Position numbers and translations under genes: made by a program
Shown here: positions 17,368-25,488 of the stretch, one piece after another
Numbering within the stretch: position 1 is the stretch's first letter
How the letters are laid out: the number at the start of each line of letters is the position of its first letter
Assembly: GCF_900112175.1 (NCBI RefSeq)
Contig: NZ_FOYT01000001.1
Coordinates: 1,302,001-1,366,000 of the forward strand
Source of the DNA: Halogeometricum rufum
GTDB taxonomy: Archaea > Halobacteriota > Halobacteria > Halobacteriales > Haloferacaceae
Direction: 5' to 3'
DNA: 64,000 nucleotides
The notes under the pieces: generated by a model
What the model saw: the letters and a program-made list of their open reading frames with translations, nothing else
The model's database searches: none
What the model was told of the DNA's origin: nothing

Positions 17368-17522
17368 GGTGAAACACCCGATACCTGAACAGTCGGCCAC
17401 GGGTTCGATATAGCGGGTCGCTGGTTCTCGAACGCGGAGAACCGGAACGAACCCGGAGCGTCCGGTCCAATCCGGCGACTGCGGCGGCCCTCGGTCCCGG
17501 AGATACCACCGTTCGCGGACAC

Positions 17523-17529
17523 CACTATT
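17523..17529 (+). promoter_or_regulatory. TATA-like element of the AMP phosphorylase gene
   Basis: ACTATTA centred 27 bases before ATG 17553, so the message is probably leaderless. Confidence 0.45.
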
Positions 17530-17552
17530 ACTCCCTTGACCGTAGTCGGCCT

Positions 17553-19031
17553 ATGGAACTGACGACTGTCGACATCGACATCGGGACTCGGTCGCCGACG
17601 GTCCTGATGCACGGGAGCGACGCCGCCACGCTCGGCCTCCATCCCCTCGACCGGGTGCACATCGGGACGGACAGCGGAACCGTCGTCGGTATCGTCGAAC
17701 TGAGCGACGAACTCGTCGACCCCGGCGAGTTGGCCGTCACGCGCCGACTGGGCCACGTCGACGGCGTCGTCGAGGTGACGCCCGCGCCCCGTCCGGCGTC
17801 CGTCGAGTTCATCCGCAAGAAACTCGACGACGACGAACTCGAACGCGACGAACTCGACCGCATCGTCCACGACATCCGCGAGGACCGCCTCTCGGACGTC
17901 GAACTCGGCGCGTACGTCTGCGCCATGTACATCAACGACACGTCGCTCGCCGAGACGATGCATCTCTCGGAGTCGATGGCCAACGCGGGCGAGACGCTGT
18001 CGTGGCAGGAGGAAGTCGTCGCCGACAAACACTGCATCGGCGGCGTCAGCGGCAACCGAACCACGCCGATTCTCGTCGCCATCGTCGCCGCCGCGGGCGT
18101 CACCGTCCCGAAGACGTCCTCTCGCGCGGTTACCTCCGCGGCGGGCACGGCGGACACGATGGAGGTGTTCTGCCCCGTCGACCTCGACGCGAAGGCGATT
18201 CGCCGCGTCGTCACCGAGACGAACGGCTGCCTCGCGTGGGGCGGTGCGGTCAACCTCTCGCCCGTGGACGACAAGATAATCCGCGCGGAGACGCCGCTGT
18301 CGCTGGACCCGCACGGCCAACTCGTCGCCTCCGTCCTGTCGAAGAAGCAGAGCGCCGGGTCGACGCACGTCCTCGTGGACATCCCCTACGGCGAGGGCTC
18401 GAAGGTGTCGAGCCTAGCGGACGCGCGCGAACTCGCTCACGACTTCCGCCGCGTCGGCGACCACCTCGGGATGACCATCGACTGCGCCATCACCGACGGG
18501 GGCGCCCCCATCGGCCGCGGCGTCGGTCCCGTCCTCGAGGCCAGAGACGTGCTGTCGGTGCTGTCGGGGAGCGGTCCCGGTGACCTCCGACGCAAGAGCG
18601 TCCGCCTCGCGCAGATACTCCTCGAGTGCGCCGGCGCGGACGCCGACGCCGGCGAGATACTCGAATCCGGCCGCGCACTCGACCGGTTCCGCGACATCGT
18701 GGCCGCGCAGGGCGGCGACCCCGACGTGACGCTGTCGGAACTCGTCCCGGGGCGGCACGAACGGACCGTGACCGCCGGACGCGACGGCGTCGTCACCCAC
18801 GTCGACAACCGTCTGATAAACGAGGTGGCGCGGCGGGCGGGGGCCCCCCGCGCGCCCGGCGCGGGACTGGAACTCCACCACCGCGTCGGCGACGCCGTCG
18901 CGCGGGGCGACCCCCTCTGCACGATTCACGCCGAGGACGAGAGCCGACTCGCGGAGGCGACGGACCACGCCGAACGCGCCGAACCCGTCCGCATCCGACC
19001 GCCGGACGAGACGCTGGTCGAACGCGTCTGA
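17553..19031 (+). CDS. AMP phosphorylase
   Basis: 492 residues, the usual length of archaeal AMP phosphorylase, which exceeds bacterial thymidine phosphorylase by an N-terminal domain of about 80 residues; that domain is present here. The phosphate/nucleoside motif KHCIGGVSGNRTTP lies near residue 160-170, and GSGPGDLRRKS and DGGAPIGRGVGP follow. The enzyme releases the base from AMP (and other NMPs) with phosphate to give ribose-1,5-bisphosphate, the first step of the route completed by the next gene and by RuBisCO at 21937-23199. Confidence 0.94.
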   Translation: MELTTVDIDIGTRSPTVLMHGSDAATLGLHPLDRVHIGTDSGTVVGIVELSDELVDPGELAVTRRLGHVDGVVEVTPAPRPASVEFIRKKLDDDELERDELDRIVHDIREDRLSDVELGAYVCAMYINDTSLAETMHLSESMANAGETLSWQEEVVADKHCIGGVSGNRTTPILVAIVAAAGVTVPKTSSRAVTSAAGTADTMEVFCPVDLDAKAIRRVVTETNGCLAWGGAVNLSPVDDKIIRAETPLSLDPHGQLVASVLSKKQSAGSTHVLVDIPYGEGSKVSSLADARELAHDFRRVGDHLGMTIDCAITDGGAPIGRGVGPVLEARDVLSVLSGSGPGDLRRKSVRLAQILLECAGADADAGEILESGRALDRFRDIVAAQGGDPDVTLSELVPGRHERTVTAGRDGVVTHVDNRLINEVARRAGAPRAPGAGLELHHRVGDAVARGDPLCTIHAEDESRLAEATDHAERAEPVRIRPPDETLVERV

Positions 19032-19143
19032 GTCCCGTCACGCCGCCGGCGGCGGTGGGCCGGCCGTCGCCTGCGGACGGATAGCCTTCGACGACGTTCC
19101 GCTACGGCGGAGTCTTTTTTCGCCCGAACGCGAAGGTGACGGC

Positions 19144-20103
19144 ATGGACGACCCCGAATCCCGCGTCACCGAGGAGGTTCGACAGACCGCGGACGCAATC
19201 GGGAGGATGGAGATTCGCGGCGCGGCGACAATCGCCGACGCCGCGGCGAGAGCGCTCCGCGACCAGGCGGAAGCGAGCGCCGCCGAGACGCCCGACGCCC
19301 TCCGCGCGGAACTGCGCGCCGCCGCGCGCGTCCTCCACGACACCCGCCCCACGGCGGTGAGCCTGCCGAACGCCCTTCGGTACGTCCTGTTGAACGCCGA
19401 CGGCACCACCGCCGAGGACGTCCGCGCCGCCGTCGCCACCAGCGTCGCGGAGTTCCGCGACCGACTGGAGAACGCGCAGTCGGACCTCGGCCGCGTCGGC
19501 GCGAACCGCCTCCGCGACGGCGACACCGTCATGACGCACTGCCACTCGACGGACGTCCTCGCCTGCGTCGAGGCGGCCGTCGAACAGGGCAAGGAACTCT
19601 CGGCCATCGTCAAGGAGACGCGCCCCCGCATGCAGGGCCACATCACCGCGCGCGAACTGGACGAGATGGGCGTGGACGTGACGCTAATCGTCGACTCGGC
19701 GGCGCGCCGCTATCTGAACGACGTGAACCACGTCCTCGTCGGCGCGGACAGCATCGCCGCCGACGGGTCGGTGATAAACAAGATCGGCACCAGCGGACTG
19801 GCGGTCAACGCCCGCGACCGGGGGACGCCCATCGTCTGCGCGGCCCAGACCATCAAGCTCCACCCCGACACGCTCACGGGCCACACGGTGGACATCGAGA
19901 TGCGCGACGAGAGCGAGGTGATAGACGACGAGACGGCGGCGGACATCGGCGACCCGACGGTGTTGAACCCGGCGTTCGACGTGACGCCGCCGCGGTACGT
20001 GGACGCCATCGTCACCGAACGCGGGCAGTACCCGCCCGAGAGCATCGTCACGCTGATGCGCGAACTGTTCGGCGAGGCGACGGTGGAACCGTGGGTCGAG
20101 TGA
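19144..20103 (+). CDS. Ribose-1,5-bisphosphate isomerase (eIF2B-related)
   Basis: 319 residues. It converts ribose-1,5-bisphosphate to ribulose-1,5-bisphosphate. Cys133 in MTHCHST and Asp202 in VGADSI sit where the catalytic Cys/Asp pair of the Thermococcus enzyme lies, and NKIGTSGLAV follows. This separates it from true eIF2B subunits and, together with the neighbours, from methylthioribose-phosphate isomerase. It lies 112 bases after AMP phosphorylase on the same strand and has a T-rich promoter-like element about 27 bases before the ATG. Confidence 0.94.
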   Translation: MDDPESRVTEEVRQTADAIGRMEIRGAATIADAAARALRDQAEASAAETPDALRAELRAAARVLHDTRPTAVSLPNALRYVLLNADGTTAEDVRAAVATSVAEFRDRLENAQSDLGRVGANRLRDGDTVMTHCHSTDVLACVEAAVEQGKELSAIVKETRPRMQGHITARELDEMGVDVTLIVDSAARRYLNDVNHVLVGADSIAADGSVINKIGTSGLAVNARDRGTPIVCAAQTIKLHPDTLTGHTVDIEMRDESEVIDDETAADIGDPTVLNPAFDVTPPRYVDAIVTERGQYPPESIVTLMRELFGEATVEPWVE

Positions 20104-20106
20104 CCC

Positions 20107-21183
20107 TCAGTCGTTCGGCCTGACGAGAATCTTCACGTGGTCGCTCTCGGGGTCGACGAGTCGGTCGAACCCCTCCTCGACGAGCGATTCGAGCCCGATT
20201 CGACCGGTGACGAACGGTTCGGGGTCGAGCCGACCGTCCCCGAGCATCTCGATGACCATGCCGTACTCCTCGTCCGACCGGGGGCCGCCGAGGTACGCGA
20301 GCGTCCCGGTCAGCGTCCGCTCTCCGAGGACGAGGTTGTTCAGGTGCGTGCTCACCTCCTCCTCCCAGATGCTCACGACCGTCGTCCGGCCGCCCGGTAC
20401 CGTGCTCTCGACGGCGTCGTTGAACGAGGCTTCGACGCCCGCGACTTCGAAGGCGACGTCGACGCCGCCGTCGGTGTGCGACCGGACGTACTCGACGGCG
20501 TCCGTCGCGGACGGGTCTATCAACTCGTCTGCGCCGCAGTCGGCGGCGCGTTCGCGTCTGGCGTCGCGCGGTTCGGAGACGAATATCGTCCCGGCGCCGG
20601 CCGCCCTCGCACACTGTATCACCGCCAGTCCGATGGGACCGCTCCCGAAGACGGCCACCGCGTCGCCGGCCTGCAGGCCGGACCGGCGGACCGCGTGGAG
20701 GGCGACGCTCAGCGGTTCGACCAGCGCGCCGTACTCGACGGGGACGTCGTCACCGAGGGGAACCGCCTGCTCCGCGTCGACGACGACGCTCTCGGCGAAC
20801 CCGCCGTTGCCGCCGGAGAGGCCGAGGAACCCGATGGAATCGCAGATGTGGTAGTTCCCGCTCCGGCACTGCCGACACTCCCCGCAGCACAGAATCGGGT
20901 TGATTGCGACGGCGTCTCCCTCTCGGAGCGTCGTCACGCCGTCGCCGACTTCGGAGACGAGGCCGCTGAACTCGTGTCCCATGCGAATCGGCGCCGTCTC
21001 GCCGGAGACGGGGTGCGGTTCGTCCGCGGGGACGAATATCGGCCCCGCCGTGTACTCGTGCAGGTCGGACCCGCAGATTCCGCAGGCGTCGACGTCGACG
21101 CGGACCTCGCCCGCACCGACCGTCCCGCGCTCGACGTCCTCGACGCGGATGTCTCTCCTGTCGTGATAGGTTGCTGCTCGCAT
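20107..21183 (-). CDS. Zinc-dependent alcohol dehydrogenase, 2,3-butanediol dehydrogenase-like
   Basis: 358 residues of the medium-chain dehydrogenase family. Catalytic zinc ligands are readable (Cys34 in ACGICGSD, His70-Glu71 in GHEF). The structural zinc set Cys100, Cys103, Cys106 and Cys114 is complete, and a GSGPIG nucleotide motif follows. The stretch CDSIGFLGLSGGNGGFAE is typical of 2,3-butanediol dehydrogenases; other sugar or polyol substrates are possible. It is convergent with the isomerase gene, three bases apart. An ATG three codons upstream (21192) is the alternative start. Confidence 0.9.
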   Translation of the reverse strand: MRAATYHDRRDIRVEDVERGTVGAGEVRVDVDACGICGSDLHEYTAGPIFVPADEPHPVSGETAPIRMGHEFSGLVSEVGDGVTTLREGDAVAINPILCCGECRQCRSGNYHICDSIGFLGLSGGNGGFAESVVVDAEQAVPLGDDVPVEYGALVEPLSVALHAVRRSGLQAGDAVAVFGSGPIGLAVIQCARAAGAGTIFVSEPRDARRERAADCGADELIDPSATDAVEYVRSHTDGGVDVAFEVAGVEASFNDAVESTVPGGRTTVVSIWEEEVSTHLNNLVLGERTLTGTLAYLGGPRSDEEYGMVIEMLGDGRLDPEPFVTGRIGLESLVEEGFDRLVDPESDHVKILVRPND

Positions 21184-21209
21184 CGTGTACATAGTGAACC
21201 CATCTCACG

Positions 21210-21298
21210 ATAAATGCGTACTCTCAGTAACTGACACCACTGTCCTCTACTCTCGCCGCCGCCGGTGACGAACACAAGAGATTTAATCGACTGAGAGT
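21210..21298. promoter_or_regulatory. Divergent promoter with a shared CTGAGAGT element
   Basis: The gap between the dehydrogenase (minus) and the membrane protein (plus) carries two TATA-like boxes: TTTAT on minus near 21210-21214 and ATTTAAT on plus at 21281-21287, the latter 28 bases before ATG 21312. CTGAGAGT occurs once for each gene in its own reading direction, at 21220-21227 (minus) and 21291-21298 (plus), making a wide dyad. Co-regulation is inference. Confidence 0.45.
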
Positions 21299-21311
21299 TC
21301 GTTTCGGTGAG

Positions 21312-21935
21312 ATGTCCTCGCTTCCGCACACCTCCACGCGACTCGTCGTCGGCGTCGGGTCCCTCCTCCTCGCCGTCGTCGCGACGTACGTCGCCGTCTC
21401 TGCGCCGGGGTTCCCCGGTCGCGTCAGGTCGTGGCCGCGGACGCTCGTCGGGCGCCTCCGGCGCGACGTACCGCGCGGCGACCGCGCGACGGCGGCGTGG
21501 TTCGGCGTCGCACTCTGGTCCGTCCTCGTCACCGGCCTCCACTTCGGCGGCCTCCACTACCGCGTCTACACGACGCTCCCGTGGTGGGACCTCCTGACGC
21601 ACGCGATGGGCGGCGTCGGCGTCGCCGCCGTCCTCGCGATGACGCACCGTCGGACGCCGGCCGCCGACTCGTCGTGGTGGCTGATACCGGCCGTCCTCGC
21701 CATCGGCGCCGGGTTCGAGGTGTACGAGTTCGTTTTCAAGACGTTCTGGTACGACTGGACGCTCCGCTTCTACGTCGTGGACACGGCGATAGACCTCGTC
21801 ATCAACACCTCCGGCGCCGTCGTCGTCGCCGTCGCCCTCGCGGGCTATCGTCGCCTCGCGGAGTCGACGGACGCGGACCGCGCCGACGAGGCGACGGCGG
21901 ACGACGCGGCGGCGGGCCTCGACGCGGCGGAGTAG
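21312..21935 (+). CDS. YjdF/DUF2238-like membrane protein
   Basis: 207 residues with about five membrane helices. The block PWWDLLTHAMGGVGVAA and the later FEVYEFVF and DTAIDLVINTSGA are the conserved pattern of the YjdF/DUF2238 family; the acidic residues in the helices (D in WWDLLTH, E in FEVYEF, D in DTAIDL) may bind something. Function unknown. The C-terminal 35 residues are an acidic soluble tail. It ends one base before the end of the RuBisCO gene (convergent). Confidence 0.78.
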   Translation: MSSLPHTSTRLVVGVGSLLLAVVATYVAVSAPGFPGRVRSWPRTLVGRLRRDVPRGDRATAAWFGVALWSVLVTGLHFGGLHYRVYTTLPWWDLLTHAMGGVGVAAVLAMTHRRTPAADSSWWLIPAVLAIGAGFEVYEFVFKTFWYDWTLRFYVVDTAIDLVINTSGAVVVAVALAGYRRLAESTDADRADEATADDAAAGLDAAE

Positions 21936-21936
21936 C

Positions 21937-23199
21937 CTACCGCGGCGTCTCCGTCCCCCACTCCTCGACGGCGGCCGCGAGTTCGGGGCTGTCTTCGGCC
22001 GCCGCTTCCAGCGACTTCCCGGCGGCGTAGCCGTCGACGGCCGCGCGGAGGGCCGCCGCGCCCGCCCGCGTGCCGTCCGGGTGGCCGTGGATGCCGCCGC
22101 CGGCCTGCACGCAGACGTTCGTCCCCGTCGCGTCCAACAGGTCGGGGACGAGGCCGGGGTGGAGTCCGCCGGAGGCGACGGGGAGCACGTCCGTCGTGCC
22201 GTACAGGTCCGAGCGGAGCCAGTCGTTTATGCCGACCGTGTCCTCGTTGGCGAGTTTGCCGAGTCCGGCGGTCCCCGTGTGGAGTTGGTCGACGCCGCAG
22301 AGGCGCGCTATCTGCGCGAGGACGCGCATCGAGACGCCGTGGTCGGGGAGGCGGTCGAACGCCGCGTGCATCGCGCGGTGGGCGTGGATGGCGATGCCGT
22401 GGTCCTCGCAGCGTTCGCGGACCGTCTGGACCGCGCCCCACCCGGTGGTTATCACGTCCACCATCACGTACTCACAGCCCTCCTCGGCCGCCAGGTCGAC
22501 GCGTTCGAGCATCGTGTTCGTGTCGGCGGTGACGTTGATCAGGTAGGACTTCGTCTCGCCCGTCTCGTCCTCGGCGTCGTCGCGGAACGACAGGCTCTCG
22601 ACGAGGCGGTCGTGGTAGGGGTTGAACGATTGGTCGGTGAGGTTCTCGTCGTCCTTCAACAGGTCGACGCCGCCGACCCACGCCTCGTAGCCGACTTCGG
22701 CGTGTCGTTCCGTCGAGAGGCCGACCTTCGGCTTGGGGACGGTGGCGAGGATGGGACGGTCGCCCTCGATGCCGAATATCTCCTCGCGGACCGAGGACCC
22801 GAACTGCGGCCCGGCGAACGCCTCGACGGTCGCCTCGGGCCACTCGCAGTCGAGGAGACGGATGGTGTCGACCGCTTTCATCCCCATGATGTTGCCCGCG
22901 ATGCAGGAGAGAATCTGGGGCATGTTGCCGGGTTCGAACAGGCCCGCGGGGTAGGCCACGTCCACCTCGGCGTCGTCGTCGTCGCCGCGGATGGCGAACG
23001 CCGTCGCGCCCATGTCGGTGAAGCCCTCGCCCGTCGGGAGGGCGGCCCACGTCCCGTTGGAGGACTCCGAGGCGACCCGCGAGGCGGCCGCTTCGGCGTC
23101 CATCCCCTCGGCGGGAGCGATGCGGAACGTACACACGAGGTCCGACTCGTCCGGTTCGTACGACAGGTCGAGAAAGTCCTCGTAGGTGATTCCAGCCAT
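21937..23199 (-). CDS. rbcL: Type III ribulose-1,5-bisphosphate carboxylase large subunit
   Basis: 420 residues. The carbamylated lysine and magnesium ligands are intact: Lys182, Asp184 and Glu185 in GVDLLKDDE. KPKVG (155-159) and the loop GTAGLGKL are also present. The length and sequence fit archaeal form III, which uses CO2 and ribulose-1,5-bisphosphate made from AMP rather than a Calvin cycle; no phosphoribulokinase is visible. ATG 23199 is chosen over GTG 23205 because the TATA box at 23224-23231 places transcription start just after 23205. Confidence 0.95.
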   Translation of the reverse strand: MAGITYEDFLDLSYEPDESDLVCTFRIAPAEGMDAEAAASRVASESSNGTWAALPTGEGFTDMGATAFAIRGDDDDAEVDVAYPAGLFEPGNMPQILSCIAGNIMGMKAVDTIRLLDCEWPEATVEAFAGPQFGSSVREEIFGIEGDRPILATVPKPKVGLSTERHAEVGYEAWVGGVDLLKDDENLTDQSFNPYHDRLVESLSFRDDAEDETGETKSYLINVTADTNTMLERVDLAAEEGCEYVMVDVITTGWGAVQTVRERCEDHGIAIHAHRAMHAAFDRLPDHGVSMRVLAQIARLCGVDQLHTGTAGLGKLANEDTVGINDWLRSDLYGTTDVLPVASGGLHPGLVPDLLDATGTNVCVQAGGGIHGHPDGTRAGAAALRAAVDGYAAGKSLEAAAEDSPELAAAVEEWGTETPR

Positions 23200-23223
23200 G
23201 CCCACGACGTACGTCGCGGGGGG

Positions 23224-23231
23224 TAATAAAG
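23224..23231 (-). promoter_or_regulatory. TATA box of rbcL
   Basis: The minus strand reads CTTTATTA, centred about 27-28 bases before ATG 23199. This gives a leaderless or nearly leaderless message. Confidence 0.6.
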
Positions 23232-23284
23232 TCGGGCGGGGAGACGGGTGGCCGTCGCCGCACGGGCGTCCGATTCGCGGTCGG

Positions 23285-23364
23285 ATTCGCGTCCCGGCCG
23301 GGGTCGACTCACGGTCGATTCGCGTCCCGGTCGGATTCTGGTCTCGGCCGGGTTCGCGTCCCGG
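23285..23364. repeat. Degenerate 33-34 bp tandem repeat
   Basis: TTCGCGTCCCGG occurs at 23286-23297, 23319-23330 and 23353-23364, with spacings of 33 and 34 bases; the sequence between copies is related but not identical. It lies in the gap just downstream of the helicase gene and upstream of the rbcL promoter. The function is unknown. Confidence 0.65.
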
Positions 23365-25329
23365 TCAGATTCGGTCGCGCACCTCGCGGAACACCGGCAG
23401 GTCCGCGTCCACGACGGCGGCGACGGCGTCCGCCGCGCCGAGCAACCACTCGACGCGTTCGAGGCGGGCCTCCAGGTCCCCCGGCCCGATGCGGTAGCGG
23501 TCGACGATGGTCTCGACGGACTCGCCGGCGGTCCAGTCCGCGAAGATGCGCGCGAGTTTGACCGCGCACAGCCACTCCTCGAAGTCGTCGGCGTCGTTCA
23601 GACCGGTCGTGAACTCCGCGGCGTGCGTGCTGGCGAAGCGGTACATCGCGGCGCGTTCGCGGTTGCCGAGGTACGTCCCCTGCATGTCCGGCGTGTCGCA
23701 GACGACTTCCAGCGCCGTCAGTTCGGTCACGTTCGCGGCGTCCATCGCCGCCGCCGTCTCCACGCCCGCGACCAGTCGCGCCCCCGTCTCGGGCGTGACG
23801 TACTGCCGCGAGACGACCCCGCCGAGTTCCGTCGCCGCCAGTCGGTCCGTGCCGTCGGCCCCGTCGCCCGTCCCGCCGCCGGCGTCGAGCATCTCCATCT
23901 CGGCGAGTTCCGCGACCACCGAGTCGACGAGACGGGCGCGGTCCACGTCGGGCGACTGGTGGGCGAAGAACGTCGCGTCCAGCAGGTCCACCACGCCCGC
24001 GCGGGAGTCGGCGAACCCCGAGGCGACGACGGAGAGCACGTGCGTCCGCAGGGCGTCGCGCGCGGCGAGTTTCGACTGGACGGCCTCCGGCCCGGCGGTG
24101 ACGTACCGGTCCCACAGTTCGTCGGCGTCCGGGCCGCCGTCGGTTCCGCTCACGAGGACCGCCTCGCCGTACGGGTCGAGGTGGGGTCGGCCCGCCCGCC
24201 CGCACATCTGGTGGACTTCGAGGACGGGGAGCCACGCCATGCGCTCGCCGGTGTAGCGCTTCAGGTCGCGGACGACGACGCGACGCGCGGGGACGTTCAC
24301 GCCGGCGGCCAGCGTCGGCGTCGCGCAGATGACCTTCAGCCGTCGCTCGCGGAACGCCGACTCGACGAGGGCGCGGTGTTCGCTCCGGACGCCCGCGTGG
24401 TGGAACGCGACGCCGGACTCGACGGTCCCGGCCAACCGCGAACAGGTCTCCGTCGCGCCGAGTTCGCGCACCTCCTCGGCGAGGGCGTCGCAGTCGGCGG
24501 GCGACGCGCCGGTCAGTTCCTCGCGCGCGAGGCGGTCCGCCAGCGACTCGGCCTCCCGACGGGAGCGGACGAACGCGAGACACTGCCCGCCGTTCGCGAC
24601 GGCGTCGGCGACGAGTGCCGCCGTCGCCTCCGTCTCGTCCTCGCCGTCCGGTCCGGCGGCGTCCGCGTCCACGCCGAGGGTCGAGTCGTCGTCGAACGTC
24701 ACGTCGCCGTCGGCGTAGACGCCCGTCCGGAGCGAGACGGGACGCCACGTCGTCTCGACCAGTTCGGCGTCCAACCAGTCGGCGATGTCCTCGGGGTTGT
24801 CCACCGTCGCAGAGAGGGCGACTATCTGGAGGCCGGGCGCCCGCCGTTGCAACGTCGCCAGCGTGACTTCCAGCGTCGGCCCGCGACCCTCCGACCCGAG
24901 GAGGTGGACCTCGTCCACGACGACGCAGGCCAGCGACTCGACCCACGAGGCGCCGTTCCGGATGGCCGAGTCGACCTTCTCGGCGGTGGCGACGACGATG
25001 TCCTCCTCGACCAGGTCCTCGTCCGTCGCGTCGAAGTCGCCCGTCGAGATGCCGACGCTCACCCCCGGCAACTCGGCGAACGTCTCGTACTTCTCGCGGG
25101 CGAGGGCGCGGAGCGGAACGATGTAGAGGGCGGGTCCGTCGGCCGTGAGCATCGCGAGTTCCGCGATGAACGTCTTGCCGGACGCGGTGGGGATGGCGGC
25201 GACGAGGCGTTCGCCCTCCGTGACGCCCGCCTCGACGGCGGCGACCTGCGGCGGGTACAGCGTCTCGATACCGCCGGACTCGTAGTGCTCCAGTATCGGG
25301 CCGGGGAGGGGGAGGTCCCGGACGTGCAT
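23365..25329 (-). CDS. Hel308-type DEAD/DEAH helicase
   Basis: 654 residues. The N-terminus HVRDLPLPGPILEHYESGGIE and LYPPQ Q-motif region, Walker A PTASGKT (47-53), DEVH (139-142), SAT in LSATVDN and motif VI QMCGRAGRP mark a superfamily 2 Ski2/Hel308 helicase. Classic haloarchaeal Hel308 is longer; this one is probably the shorter paralogue and lacks part of the C-terminal ratchet/HLH region, which I infer from length only. It should unwind forked DNA or RNA. ATG 25329 has a perfect TATA box 27 bases upstream; a longer in-frame start at 25440 runs through it. Confidence 0.87.
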   Translation of the reverse strand: MHVRDLPLPGPILEHYESGGIETLYPPQVAAVEAGVTEGERLVAAIPTASGKTFIAELAMLTADGPALYIVPLRALAREKYETFAELPGVSVGISTGDFDATDEDLVEEDIVVATAEKVDSAIRNGASWVESLACVVVDEVHLLGSEGRGPTLEVTLATLQRRAPGLQIVALSATVDNPEDIADWLDAELVETTWRPVSLRTGVYADGDVTFDDDSTLGVDADAAGPDGEDETEATAALVADAVANGGQCLAFVRSRREAESLADRLAREELTGASPADCDALAEEVRELGATETCSRLAGTVESGVAFHHAGVRSEHRALVESAFRERRLKVICATPTLAAGVNVPARRVVVRDLKRYTGERMAWLPVLEVHQMCGRAGRPHLDPYGEAVLVSGTDGGPDADELWDRYVTAGPEAVQSKLAARDALRTHVLSVVASGFADSRAGVVDLLDATFFAHQSPDVDRARLVDSVVAELAEMEMLDAGGGTGDGADGTDRLAATELGGVVSRQYVTPETGARLVAGVETAAAMDAANVTELTALEVVCDTPDMQGTYLGNRERAAMYRFASTHAAEFTTGLNDADDFEEWLCAVKLARIFADWTAGESVETIVDRYRIGPGDLEARLERVEWLLGAADAVAAVVDADLPVFREVRDRI

Positions 25330-25353
25330 CGTACGATGCTGGGGCCGTGACGG

Positions 25354-25360
25354 TATAAAA
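25354..25360 (-). promoter_or_regulatory. TATA box of the Hel308-type gene
   Basis: TTTTATA on the minus strand, centred about 28 bases before ATG 25329. This is one of the clearest TATA boxes here and rules out the longer reading of the gene. Confidence 0.65.
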
Positions 25361-25488
25361 ACCCGCGCCCGTCTGACGGCCGACGTTCCCGTCTCCGAAC
25401 CTGTTAGTAGTATCCTGACACCGCCTGACGGCGGTGCCATTCGACGGCAGGTTTTTGCTGTCCGCGCGTCAGGTATGAATCAGATTAC

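Noticed and set aside
19144-20103. Reading the isomerase as a true eIF2B subunit or methylthioribose-1-phosphate isomerase
   Set aside because: Cys133 and Asp202 fit the ribose-1,5-bisphosphate isomerase set, and the gene lies beside AMP phosphorylase and near type III RuBisCO.
23200-23205. GTG start two codons upstream for RuBisCO
   Set aside because: The TATA box places the message start just after it, and the family begins MAGITYEDF.
25330-25440. Longer N-terminus for the Hel308-type helicase
   Set aside because: It would translate through a strong TATA box and adds a segment unlike Hel308.
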